Counted from the first letter of the stretch, positions 8,622-16,569 are shown. The stretch: 64,000 nucleotides of DNA from Streptomyces sp. MUM 2J (GCF_022414535.1 NZ_JADWYM010000025.1:1-64000), one strand, 5' to 3'. Notes: generated by a model from the sequence alone, not told the origin. Program-made: numbers and translations.

Positions 8622-9752
8622 ATGATCACCGCAGTCCGCCACCTGGGCCCCAACTGGTACGCATCCGTCATGGGCACCGCCGTACTGGCCACCGCCGGCG
8701 CCGCCCTCCCGCTGCCGGGCCCGCCGCCCGGACTGCGCACCGTCTGCGCGGCCGTGTGGGCCCTGTCGCTGCTGATGCTGGTGACCCTGCTGGCCGCCCG
8801 CGCCCTGCACTGGCGGCACCACCGCGACCAGGCCCGCGCGCACCTCCTCGACCCGGCCACCGCCCCCTTCTACGGCTGCCTGGCCATGGCTCTGCTGGCG
8901 GTCGGCGGCGGCGCCGTCGCCGTGGGCCGCGACCTGATCGGCACCCCGGCGGCGGTCGCGCTCGACGCCGTGCTGTTCACGGCGGGGACGGCGGTGGGGG
9001 TGGCGGCTGCGGTCGCGGTGCCGTACCTGATGGCCGTGCACCACCGCGTCCGGTCCGACCAGGCCTCCCCGGTGTGGCTGCTGCCGCTCGTCGCCCCGAT
9101 GGTGTCCGCGGCGCTCGGCCCGCTGCTGGTGCCCCACCTCCCGCCCGGCCAACCCCGCGGGACCCTGCTGCTGGGCTGTGTCGCCCTGTTCGGGCTGAGC
9201 CTGCTGGCGACCCTGCTGATGCTGCCGCTGGTCTTCGCCCGGCTGCTCACCGGCGGGCCGCTGCCCCTCGCGCTGACGCCGACGCTGTTCCTCGTCCTCG
9301 GTCCGCTGGGACAGTCCACCACCGCCGCCGGCAACTTCGCGGACGTCGCCCGCGGAACCGTCCCGGGCGCCGGCTCCGCGGCCTTCTCCGCCTTCGCCGT
9401 CCTGTACGGCGTGCCGGTCATGGGCTTCGCGCTGCTGTGGCTGTGCCTCGCCGGCGCGCACGTGCTGCGGGCCCGGCGGCTCGGCATGCGGTTCACGTTG
9501 ACGTGGTGGGCGTTCACCTTCCCGGTGGGCACCTGCGTCACCGGCGCGGAGTCGCTGGCCCTGCACACCGGGCTCGCCGTCCTCGACGCGCTCGCGATCG
9601 TCCTGTACGGCGTCCTGCTGGCCGCCTGGGGCGCGGCTGCCCTCGGTACGGCGCGCGGCCTGCTCAGCGGCGCGCTGCCCGCAGCGCCGCCCCCAGCACC
9701 CGCGGCGCCTCGGCCAGTGAGGGTCCGTACCACGTCAGGTGCCGCCCGCTGA
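8622..9752 (+). CDS. TDT-family (tellurite-resistance/dicarboxylate/SLAC1-like) membrane transporter
   Basis: A 376-residue integral membrane protein with about ten hydrophobic helices. The N-terminus 'HLGPNWYASVMGTAVLATAG' is the signature opening of the TDT/SLAC1 family, which exports or channels C4-dicarboxylates, sulfite, anions or confers tellurite resistance. The ATG at 8622 has GGAGG about 10 nt upstream. The end of the gene overlaps the convergent BtuF-like gene by 89 nt. Expected to be controlled by the divergent LysR protein. Substrate undetermined. Confidence 0.82.
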   Translation: MITAVRHLGPNWYASVMGTAVLATAGAALPLPGPPPGLRTVCAAVWALSLLMLVTLLAARALHWRHHRDQARAHLLDPATAPFYGCLAMALLAVGGGAVAVGRDLIGTPAAVALDAVLFTAGTAVGVAAAVAVPYLMAVHHRVRSDQASPVWLLPLVAPMVSAALGPLLVPHLPPGQPRGTLLLGCVALFGLSLLATLLMLPLVFARLLTGGPLPLALTPTLFLVLGPLGQSTTAAGNFADVARGTVPGAGSAAFSAFAVLYGVPVMGFALLWLCLAGAHVLRARRLGMRFTLTWWAFTFPVGTCVTGAESLALHTGLAVLDALAIVLYGVLLAAWGAAALGTARGLLSGALPAAPPPAPAAPRPVRVRTTSGAAR

Positions 9753-10401
9753 CCAGGGCGCAGGGCTGTCCGGGGAAGGCCTCGGGTCCGTCGCCGGCGG
9801 TGAAGTGGTAGGGCTCGTCGGGCAGCACGACGAGGTCCGGGGCCGCCGCGCGCAGTTCCTCCAGCGGCACACGGGGGTAGCGGTCCGGGTGGCGTGCGTA
9901 GAGGTGGCCGACACCGAGCCGGGCGAGCACGTCACCGGCGAAGGTGTCCCGCCCGAGGACCATCCAGGGCCGCCGCCAGATCGGCACCACGGCCGTCGTC
10001 CGCTGTCCGGAAGGGTCCGGCCACCGGCCGCCTCCCGGCGCCGCCCAGACCTCCTCGGCCTCGTCCAGCCAGCGGGGCCGCTCCCGCACCCCGCAGGCCA
10101 CGAGGACCCGGGTGAGTTCCCGGAAGGCCTGCGGCACGTCGCGGACCTCGGTGACCAGCACCTCGGCCCCCGCGGCGCGCAGGGCGTGGAGGTCGGGTGC
10201 GCGGTTCTCCTCCTCGTTCGCGAGGACGAGGTCGGGGGCGAGGGCGAGGATCTGCTCGGTCCTCGGATTCTTGGTGCCGCCGATCCGCGCCACGTCGAGG
10301 CCGGCCGGATGGGTGCACCAGTCGGTGGCTCCGACCAGGGTCCCGGGCGCCGAGACGGCCACCGTCTCGGTCAGCGACGGGACCAGGGAGACGATCCTCA
10401 C
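9664..10401 (-). CDS. BtuF-like helical-backbone metal/cobalamin-binding protein
   Basis: A 245-residue protein with the periplasmic-binding type III fold of BtuF/FecB proteins: 'RIVSLVPSLTETV' at the very start, 'GATDWCTHP', 'GGTKNPRTEQILALAPDLVLANEEEN', and 'VPLEELRAAAPDLVVLPDEPY'. Unlike transport lipoproteins it begins directly with the folded domain: there is no signal peptide or lipobox, so it should be cytoplasmic. It starts at a GTG overlapping the TGA of the XRE-cupin regulator gene (GTGA), implying coupled translation. Its 3' end overlaps the convergent transporter gene by 89 nt. Ligand unknown; it may be a sensor or enzyme rather than a transport component. Confidence 0.75.
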   Translation of the reverse strand: MRIVSLVPSLTETVAVSAPGTLVGATDWCTHPAGLDVARIGGTKNPRTEQILALAPDLVLANEEENRAPDLHALRAAGAEVLVTEVRDVPQAFRELTRVLVACGVRERPRWLDEAEEVWAAPGGGRWPDPSGQRTTAVVPIWRRPWMVLGRDTFAGDVLARLGVGHLYARHPDRYPRVPLEELRAAAPDLVVLPDEPYHFTAGDGPEAFPGQPCALVSGRHLTWYGPSLAEAPRVLGAALRAARR

Positions 10402-10967
10402 GGCCGCGACCGGTCCCGCACCGCCTCGATGTGCTCGGCCACCGCGACGACCACCACCCGGGTGTCGGACACGGTGGCCCGCCAGCGGTGGCGCACCCCG
10501 CCGGTCAGGTACAGGCTGTCGCCGCGGCCCAGGCGGTAGGCGCGGCCCTCGGCCTCGATCTCCACGGCGCCCTCGGCCACGTACATCAGCTGGTCGTTGC
10601 GGTACTGGAACTCGCGGCCGGCATCGTGGTCCCCGGTGAACTCCTGGGCGTGCATCTGGTGGTGGCCGCGGACCAGCGACCGCACGCGCGGCTCCGGTCC
10701 GGCGTCGCCGGGCTCGGCACGGACGACGTCGACGCTGCACGCCGGGTCGGCGGCGGCGAGGAGTTCGACTGCGGTGGTGCGCAGCGCGTCGGCCACCTTC
10801 TCCAGGGAACTCCGGCTGGGCCGGGCCCGATCGTTCTCGACCTGGCTCAGGAAGGGCACCGACAGGCCACTGCGCTCGGCGACGGCGGCGAGGGTGAGCT
10901 CCAGGGCCCGGCGCCGGCGCCGTACGGCCGCGCCCACGCGCAGGGGCTGTTCTTTGTGGTCGCCCAT
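10398..10967 (-). CDS. XRE-family transcriptional regulator with C-terminal cupin domain
   Basis: A 189-residue regulator: helix-turn-helix of the XRE/SinR type (about residues 10-65, 'LTLAAVAERSGLSVPFLSQVENDRARPS') followed by a small-molecule-binding cupin ('QLMYVAEGAVEIEAEGRAYRLGRGDSLYLTGGVRHRW'). Such proteins usually repress nearby catabolic or transport genes. It heads a two-gene unit with the BtuF-like protein. The ATG at 10967 follows GGAG at about 9 nt; an upstream start at 11030 would add a low-complexity extension. Confidence 0.85.
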   Translation of the reverse strand: MGDHKEQPLRVGAAVRRRRRALELTLAAVAERSGLSVPFLSQVENDRARPSRSSLEKVADALRTTAVELLAAADPACSVDVVRAEPGDAGPEPRVRSLVRGHHQMHAQEFTGDHDAGREFQYRNDQLMYVAEGAVEIEAEGRAYRLGRGDSLYLTGGVRHRWRATVSDTRVVVVAVAEHIEAVRDRSRP

Positions 10968-11453
10968 CGCTCCGGCTCCCTCCTTCGCTCGTCGTACGGC
11001 CACTGTTCGTGCGTCCGTTGCACGGTGCACTTCTTCTGATGACTTGTCTGCACCCTACGCATGTTCGGCAAACCGATTCACGCGCCCGTCACATCGAGGA
11101 CACGGCGCAGGGCGTCCGCCCTCACAGTTCGCGCCAGGGGATCGGCGCCGGCCACGCCCCGCTCCGGGTCACGGGGCTCCTGTCGGGTTCAATGCGTACC
11201 GCATCCCCGGTGTTCCCGCCCGTGTGATCGCCGAAGTTCCGGCATCCGCCTCGCTCTGCGTGGTTGGCTGGATCCTTTTCGTGCACACGGGGCGGTTCCG
11301 GGCACGATCCGAGGGGACGTCTCCGGGCGGCCGGGCGGCCGGACGGCGCGGACCGGCGAGCGGCGCGAACACCCCGGCCGGGGCACGGCGGGCGGCCGGG
11401 GCGGCGCCCCCGGTGACAGGGGCGCTGTCGGTGCGGTGCGGCATGATGCGAAC
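10968..11453. other. 486-nt divergent spacer between XRE regulator and exonuclease
   Basis: No gene is supported. The left third is AT-richer than its surroundings (GTGCACTTCTTCTGATGACTT and CATGTTCGGCAAACC) and likely contains the promoter of the XRE gene. The right part is GC-rich and reads open in several frames as low-complexity sequence only. No clear terminator or riboswitch is visible. Confidence 0.5.
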
Positions 11454-12374
11454 GTGACCGGACGACTGATGCTTCTCGACACCGCCTCGCTCTACTTCCG
11501 CGCGTACTTCGGCGTCCCGGAGTCCGTGAAGGCGCCGGACGGCACCCCGGTGAACGCCGTGCGCGGGCTGCTGGACTTCATCGACCGCCTGGTGCGGGAC
11601 CACCGGCCCACGCACCTGGTGGCCTGCATGGACGCCGACTGGCGACCGCAGTGGCGGGTGGAGCTGATCCCCTCCTACAAGGCGCACCGGGTCGCCGAGG
11701 AGCACGCGGCGGGGCCGGACGAGGAGGAGGTGCCGGACGCCCTGTCGCCGCAGGTCCCGGTCATCGAGGCGGTCCTGGACGCGCTCGGCATCGCTCGCGT
11801 GGGCGTCGAGGGGTACGAGGCGGACGACGTGATCGGCACGTTCACCGCGCGGGCCGAGGGCCCGGTGGACATCGTCACCGGTGACCGCGACCTGTACCAG
11901 CTGGTGGACGACGCGCGCGGGGTGCGGGTGCTGTACCCGATCAAGGGCGTGGGCACGCTCCGGGCGACCGACGAGGCGGTGCTGCGCGAGAAGTACGGCG
12001 TGGACGGCCCGGGGTACGCGGACCTCGCGCTGCTGCGCGGCGACCCCAGCGACGGCCTGCCGGGAGTGCCCGGCATCGGTGAGAAGACGGCGGCCGGGCT
12101 GCTGGCCGAGTTCGGTGACCTGGCCGGGATCCTGGCCGCGGTCGGCGACCCGGCGGCGAGGCTCACGCCGACGCAGCGCCGGCGTCTGACGGAGGCGGCG
12201 CCGTACCTCGCCGTGGCGCCGCGCGTGGTCAGGGTCGCCGGCGACGTCCCGCTGCCGGACGTCGACACGGCGCTTCCGCACGGCCCGCGGGACCCCGCGG
12301 CGCTGGAGGAGCTGGCGGCGCGCTGGGGTCTGGGCGGGTCGCTGCGACGGCTGCTGACGACGCTGGACGCGTGA
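11454..12374 (+). CDS. Stand-alone 5'-3' exonuclease (PIN/H3TH, Pol I N-domain-like)
   Basis: A 306-residue homologue of the 5' nuclease domain of DNA polymerase I, without polymerase. Metal-binding acidic residues are visible in 'LLDTASLYFRAYFG', 'ACMDADWRPQWR', 'YEADDVIGTF' and 'VTGDRDLYQL', the helical arch basic patch in 'PSYKAHR', and the helix-3-turn-helix in 'LPGVPGIGEKTAAGLL'. Members process flap or RNA-primer 5' ends in replication and repair. GTG at 11454 is chosen as first start consistent with the family N-terminus; an ATG at 11469 would remove part of the first strand. Monocistronic, reading toward the iron-regulated gene. Confidence 0.88.
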   Translation: MTGRLMLLDTASLYFRAYFGVPESVKAPDGTPVNAVRGLLDFIDRLVRDHRPTHLVACMDADWRPQWRVELIPSYKAHRVAEEHAAGPDEEEVPDALSPQVPVIEAVLDALGIARVGVEGYEADDVIGTFTARAEGPVDIVTGDRDLYQLVDDARGVRVLYPIKGVGTLRATDEAVLREKYGVDGPGYADLALLRGDPSDGLPGVPGIGEKTAAGLLAEFGDLAGILAAVGDPAARLTPTQRRRLTEAAPYLAVAPRVVRVAGDVPLPDVDTALPHGPRDPAALEELAARWGLGGSLRRLLTTLDA

Positions 12375-12424
12375 GCGATATCCGCTGCTGCGGTCCGCTG
12401 CGGGCTCCGGAGGAAGGAGAAGTG

Positions 12425-12443
12425 TTAGCTTAGGTAAGCCTAA
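12425..12443 (+). promoter_or_regulatory. Iron box (DmdR/IdeR-type operator)
   Basis: The 19-mer TTAGCTTAGGTAAGCCTAA matches the actinobacterial iron box consensus TTAGGTTAGGCTAACCTAA at 15 positions and contains perfect 7-nt arms GCTTAGG/CCTAAGC. It lies 24 nt upstream of the start of the siderophore-interacting protein gene, the right place for iron-dependent repression by a DmdR1/IdeR-type regulator. Confidence 0.85.
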
Positions 12444-12467
12444 GCAAGGGGAGCATGGGAGGCCGTC

Positions 12468-13310
12468 ATGGCAGAACGTCCGGCACGCGGGCCGCGCAGG
12501 GCCCATTCCGCGCAGGTCGTGCGCACCGAGCGGCTGACCCCGCACATGCAGCGCGTGGTGCTCGGCGGTGAGGGGCTGTCCGCGTTCACCGCGGGCACCT
12601 GCACCGACCACTACGTCAAGCTGCTGTTCCCCGCCGGGGGCGCGACCTATCCGGAGCCGTTCGACCTGGAGCGGATCCATGCGGAGTTCCCCCGTGAGCA
12701 GTGGCCGGTCACCCGGACGTACACGGTGCGCACGTGGGATCCCGAGCACCGCGAGCTGACCCTGGACTTCGTGCTGCATGGCGACGAGGGCCTGGCAGGG
12801 CCGTGGGCGGCACGCGTGCAGCCGGGTGAGACGGTCCACTTCATGGGGCCCGGCGGTGCATACGCCCCCGACGCCGGCGCCGACTGGCATCTGCTGGCCG
12901 GCGACGAGAGCGCCCTTCCCGCGATCGCCGCCGCGCTGGAGGCACTGCCCGAGGGGGCCGTGGCCCACGCCTTCATCGAGGTGTCCGGACCGGAGGAGGA
13001 GCAGAAGATCGACTCCGATGTGGAGATCGTCTGGCTGCACCGTGGTGACCGGCCGGTCGGCGAGAAGCTCGCGGCGGCCGTGACCGCGCTGCGCTTCCCC
13101 GAGGGCAGGGTGCACGCGTTCGTGCACGGCGAGGCGCACTGGGTGAAGGGGCTGCGCCGGCTGCTGCGCACGGATCGCCGGGTGGCGCGGGAGGACCTGT
13201 CCATCTCCGGTTACTGGCGGCTCGGCCACGACGAGGACGGCTGGCAGGCCTCGAAGCGCGAGTGGAACGCCCGCGTGGAGGCCGAGCAGGAGACCGCCGC
13301 GACGGCGTGA
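12468..13310 (+). CDS. Siderophore-interacting flavoprotein (ferric-siderophore reductase, ViuB/YqjH family)
   Basis: A 280-residue cytoplasmic FAD-binding reductase that releases iron from imported ferric siderophores. The FAD motif 'RTYTVRTWD' (about residues 84-92), the SIP-specific 'LDFVLHGDEGLAGPWA', and the C-terminal 'YWRLGHDEDGWQASKREW' tail are all typical. The ATG at 12468 has GGGAGG about 7 nt upstream. Expression should be iron-repressed through the operator 24 nt upstream. No siderophore transporter or synthase is adjacent, so it probably serves siderophores imported by systems elsewhere. Confidence 0.92.
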   Translation: MAERPARGPRRAHSAQVVRTERLTPHMQRVVLGGEGLSAFTAGTCTDHYVKLLFPAGGATYPEPFDLERIHAEFPREQWPVTRTYTVRTWDPEHRELTLDFVLHGDEGLAGPWAARVQPGETVHFMGPGGAYAPDAGADWHLLAGDESALPAIAAALEALPEGAVAHAFIEVSGPEEEQKIDSDVEIVWLHRGDRPVGEKLAAAVTALRFPEGRVHAFVHGEAHWVKGLRRLLRTDRRVAREDLSISGYWRLGHDEDGWQASKREWNARVEAEQETAATA

Positions 13311-13364
13311 CGAGCGGCGGCGCGGTTTCCCCGCGGTCAGCGGCTCCTCGTACGCTGGAGCGCG

Positions 13365-14333
13365 ATGAGACGCCGTACCCCTGCCCCTCCCTCGCCCCTC
13401 CCCCAGCGCCACGGCGTGGACGCCGTACGGCTGCGGCTGCCCGCGGCCGGGAACTGGGCGACCGTGCGCGAGCACCTGGTGGAGCGGCTGACCGGTGCCG
13501 GTCCCGGGGTCGTCGAGGAGATGGTGGCCGCGGGGCGGGTGGTCGGCGCGGACGGGCGGCCGGTGGCTCCGGACGCGGCGTTCGTGCCGGGCATGTTCGT
13601 CTGGTTCCACCGGGAGCTGCCCGACGAGGTGGCGGTGCCCTTCGAGGTGGTGGTGGTCCACCGCGACGAGCACATCGTCGTCGCCGACAAGCCGCACTTC
13701 CTCGCCACCACCCCGCGCGGCAGCCATGTCACCCAGACGGCGCTGGCCCGCCTCCGCAGCGAACTGGGGCTGCCCGCGCTGACCGCCGCGCACCGGCTCG
13801 ACCGGCTCACCGCCGGGCTGGTGCTGTTCGTCGTGCGACCCGAGGAGCGCGGCGCCTACCAGACGCTGTTCCGGGACCGGCGGGTGCGCAAGACCTACGA
13901 GGCGGTGGCACCGTACGACCCCGAGCTCACGCTGCCGACGACCGTGCGGAGCAGGATCGTGAAGGAGCGCGGGGAGCTGACCGCGCGCGAGGTGCCGGGC
14001 GAGCCGAACGCGGTCAGCGGCGTCGAGCTGATCGAGCACCGCGCCGGGGGACTGGCCCACTACCGCTTGCGGCCGGCCACCGGCCAGACCCATCAGCTAC
14101 GGGTGCACATGAACACGCTCGGTGTTCCCCTGCTCGGCGATCCGCTGTACCCGGCGGTGACCGCCCCCGCACCGGCCGGTGACTTCCGGCGCCCCCTGCA
14201 ACTACTCGCACGGGAGCTGGAGTTCACCGATCCGGTGACGGGTGGGCGGCACCGGTTCCGCAGTGCGCGAACCCTCGGCGCCTGGTCGTCCTACGCCGAC
14301 TGGGCCGCCCGGAACGCTCAGGACCCTCAGTAG
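13365..14333 (+). CDS. RluA-family RNA pseudouridine synthase
   Basis: A 322-residue pseudouridine synthase. The catalytic aspartate is in 'AAHRLDRLTAGLVLF'; 'KTYEAVAPY', and 'RPATGQTHQLRVHMNTLGVPLLGDPLYP' are the other RluA signatures (quoted here in pieces). It probably modifies uridine in rRNA or tRNA; the target cannot be assigned. GGAG precedes the ATG by 5 nt. The last 7 nt overlap the end of the convergent P450 gene. Confidence 0.88.
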   Translation: MRRRTPAPPSPLPQRHGVDAVRLRLPAAGNWATVREHLVERLTGAGPGVVEEMVAAGRVVGADGRPVAPDAAFVPGMFVWFHRELPDEVAVPFEVVVVHRDEHIVVADKPHFLATTPRGSHVTQTALARLRSELGLPALTAAHRLDRLTAGLVLFVVRPEERGAYQTLFRDRRVRKTYEAVAPYDPELTLPTTVRSRIVKERGELTAREVPGEPNAVSGVELIEHRAGGLAHYRLRPATGQTHQLRVHMNTLGVPLLGDPLYPAVTAPAPAGDFRRPLQLLARELEFTDPVTGGRHRFRSARTLGAWSSYADWAARNAQDPQ

Positions 14334-15847
14334 CCGCGCCACCAGCGCAGGAACCGCTGCCAGGCTCCCCGGGGACGCTCCGGCTCCGCGACCGAGGCCG
14401 GCGGCCCGGCAGGAGCGGTCCCGGACGGCGGCACTGCGGTCGCGGCCGGCGGCGCGGGCGTGGCAGGGGCCGCCGCGCGCGGAGGTGCGGTCGTCGCGGG
14501 CTCCGGCACGACGGTGCCGGCCGGCGGGGGCGGCGCGACCGAGCCGTGGCTCGGGGGCGTCATCACGTCCTGCTGCGGCTTGGGGTCGAACCGCACCGGC
14601 AGCTCGACCAGGTGACGCGAGGAGATCGACTCGCGGTGGCGCAGTTCGTCCTCGTCGCAGTCGAGCTGGACGTCCGGCAGGCGCATCAGCAGCGCGTCGA
14701 CGCCGACCTCGGCGATCGCCCGGCCGATGTCCTGCCCGGGGCACTCGTGCGGGCCACCGCCGAAGGCGAGGTGGGAGCGGTTGCCCTTCATGTTCGCGGA
14801 CAGGTCGGGCCGTACGCGGGGGTCGACGTTGCCGGGGGCCGGGGCGAAGAGCAGCCCGTCGCCCTTGCGGATGCGCCGGCCGCCCAGCTCGGTGTCCTGC
14901 TTGGCGTAGTAGGCGAAGACGGTGCTGAACGGCGGCTCGTCCCACAGGGACTGCTCGACCGCCTCCATCACGGTCATCTGACCGCCGTTGAGCCGGGCGT
15001 AGAAGCGGTCGTCGACGAGGACCATGCGCAGCGCGTTGGCCAGCAGGTTGGCAGTGGCCTCGTAGGCTGCCATGAGCACCAGCCACAGGTGCTTGGTGAC
15101 CTCGTCGTCGGTCAGCCCTGCGGGGTGGGCGATGAGGTGGCCGGCGAAGTCCTCGTCGGGCTGGCGCCGGCGGCGGGCGGTGAGCTCCTGCAGCTTCTCC
15201 AGGACGTACGCCTGGCTGGCGATGGCGGTCTCGGTGCCCTTGAGCATGTCGCGGGCGGCCTGCACCATCCGGTCGTTGTACTCCTCCGGCAGTCCGAGGA
15301 TCTCGCACATCACGGCCATCGGAAGGTGGTCGGCGTACTGCGCGACCAGCTCGGCGCGGCCCTTCCCGCAGAAGCGGTTGACCAGCCGCTGGGTGTGGCG
15401 GTTGATGTACCGGCGCAGGCTGCGGTGGTCGATGGTGGCCATGGCGCCGGTGACGGCGCCGCGCAGCCGCTGGTGTTCGTCCCCCTCGGCGTGGGAGCAG
15501 ATCGGCTCCCACGCGATGTGCGGCATCAGCGGGTGGTCGGGTTTGACCATGCCGTCCTGCAGGGGGGTCCACAGGCGGCTGTCCCGGCTGTACTCCGCCG
15601 CCGAGCGCACCATGTGCAGGTTCTCGGCATGGCCGAGGACCACCCAGATCGGCACGTCGTCGTGGAGCAGCACGGGCGCCACGGCGCCGTGCTCGTCCCG
15701 CAGTTGCTCGTACAGCTCGCCCAGGTTCTCCGCACCGGGGCCGTAGAGGCGCTGCAGCCCGCCGGGGCCGCGGCTGTGCGCGGGGCAGCCGGGCGGCGGC
15801 GTACGGGCGGGGTCGTCCGTGGTCGTGGCATGGTGTTCAGGCGTCAC
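14327..15847 (-). CDS. rarE: Conservon cytochrome P450 (RarE/CvnE type) with non-canonical K-helix and Pro-rich tail
   Basis: A 506-residue P450, last gene of the conservon. Haem ligand Cys369 sits in 'AFGGGPHECPG'; the I-helix oxygen site is 'AYEAT' (261-265) instead of AGxxT. The K-helix ExxR is absent: residues 298-302 read EQSLW, as known for CYP157-type enzymes such as S. coelicolor CYP157C1. After the P450 fold ends (about residue 430) comes a Pro/Ala-rich linker (437-486) ending in the basic, Trp-rich 'WQRFLRWWRGY', which looks like a membrane or protein anchor. The GTG start has GGAG about 9 nt upstream; the gene is 52 nt downstream of the GTPase. Known conservons form a membrane-associated complex of A-D proteins; the P450 substrate is unknown. 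Confidence 0.88.
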   Translation of the reverse strand: MTPEHHATTTDDPARTPPPGCPAHSRGPGGLQRLYGPGAENLGELYEQLRDEHGAVAPVLLHDDVPIWVVLGHAENLHMVRSAAEYSRDSRLWTPLQDGMVKPDHPLMPHIAWEPICSHAEGDEHQRLRGAVTGAMATIDHRSLRRYINRHTQRLVNRFCGKGRAELVAQYADHLPMAVMCEILGLPEEYNDRMVQAARDMLKGTETAIASQAYVLEKLQELTARRRRQPDEDFAGHLIAHPAGLTDDEVTKHLWLVLMAAYEATANLLANALRMVLVDDRFYARLNGGQMTVMEAVEQSLWDEPPFSTVFAYYAKQDTELGGRRIRKGDGLLFAPAPGNVDPRVRPDLSANMKGNRSHLAFGGGPHECPGQDIGRAIAEVGVDALLMRLPDVQLDCDEDELRHRESISSRHLVELPVRFDPKPQQDVMTPPSHGSVAPPPPAGTVVPEPATTAPPRAAAPATPAPPAATAVPPSGTAPAGPPASVAEPERPRGAWQRFLRWWRGY

Positions 15848-15899
15848 GGGGATCGCTCCGGAACTGTGGTGGTGTCGGGGAGTTGCGGGGGTGGCTGAT

Positions 15900-16514
15900 T
15901 CAGCCGAGGCTGCCGCTCATCGTCATGGCGTGCAGGAAGCGCATCAGGGTCATCAGCACGTCGCGGCTGGAGGACCGGCGGCGCGCGTCGCACTCGATGA
16001 TCGGGATCTCCGGTGTGAGGTCGAGGGCCTGGCGGAGGTCGTCGACGGGGTAGCGGGGGGCGTCGGGGAAGGTGTTGACGGCGACCACGAACGGCACACC
16101 GCGTTCCTCCAGCCGCCCCATGACCTCGAAGCTGACCTCCAGGCGTCGGGTGTCGACGAGGACGACGGCCCCGAGCGCACCCTCGAACAGGCCGTTCCAC
16201 AGGAACCAGAAGCGCTCCTGACCGGGCGTGCCGAAGAGGTACAGCACGACCTGGTCGGAGATGCGGATACGGCCGAAGTCCATCGCCACGGTGGTGGCGC
16301 TCTTCGAGGCGGAACCGAAGTTGTCGTCGACGCCGATGCCGGCCTGCGTCATGGTCTCCTCGGTGGTCAGCGGTTTGATCTCGCTGACCGCGCCGACCAT
16401 GGTCGTCTTGCCGACGCCGAAACCGCCCACGATGACGATCTTCGCCGCGGCCTCGGTGGTCTGCGGCAGCTGGTCCTCGGCCCGTGGGCCGGGGACGGTG
16501 TCAGAGCCTTTCAA
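15900..16514 (-). CDS. rarD: Conservon small GTPase (RarD/CvnD)
   Basis: A 204-residue Ras-like/MglA-like GTP-binding protein with P-loop 'GGFGVGKTT', switch-II 'LFGTPGQERFWFLW' and 'VAVNTFPDAP' in the place of NKxD. In Cvn9 of S. coelicolor the D protein binds GTP and joins a heterocomplex with the A-C proteins, resembling a G-protein-coupled circuit. Start is a TTG at 16514: an in-frame TGA lies just upstream, and no other start precedes the P-loop. The TTG falls in the last unit of a 16-nt tandem repeat whose preceding units have GTG at the same place in other frames; the repeat also supplies the AAAGG ribosome-site-like sequence. Confidence 0.88.
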   Translation of the reverse strand: MKGSDTVPGPRAEDQLPQTTEAAAKIVIVGGFGVGKTTMVGAVSEIKPLTTEETMTQAGIGVDDNFGSASKSATTVAMDFGRIRISDQVVLYLFGTPGQERFWFLWNGLFEGALGAVVLVDTRRLEVSFEVMGRLEERGVPFVVAVNTFPDAPRYPVDDLRQALDLTPEIPIIECDARRRSSSRDVLMTLMRFLHAMTMSGSLG

Positions 16515-16569
16515 GTGCGGTGCCTTTCACGTGCGGTGTCCTTCACGTGCGATCGCTTCACCTACGGTG
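16506..16569 (-). repeat. 16-nt tandem repeat covering the start of the GTPase gene
   Basis: On the plus strand, units gcctttcaagtgcggt (16506-16521), gcctttcacgtgcggt (16522-16537) and gtccttcacgtgcgat (16538-16553) follow head to tail, with a decayed fourth unit to about 16569. Read on the coding (minus) strand each unit presents CGCAC followed by GTG or TTG and then AARG. Because 16 is not a multiple of three, each potential start is in a different frame. Confidence 0.8.

Noticed and set aside
6501..9566. A 1021-residue open frame on the minus strand across the hydrolase, LysR and transporter genes
   Set aside because: It covers three recognisable genes on both strands and is Arg/Gly/Gln-rich without domain similarity.
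11169..14093. A 974-residue open frame on the minus strand opposite the exonuclease, siderophore protein and pseudouridine synthase
   Set aside because: Antisense shadow; all three plus-strand genes have full family motifs and ribosome sites.
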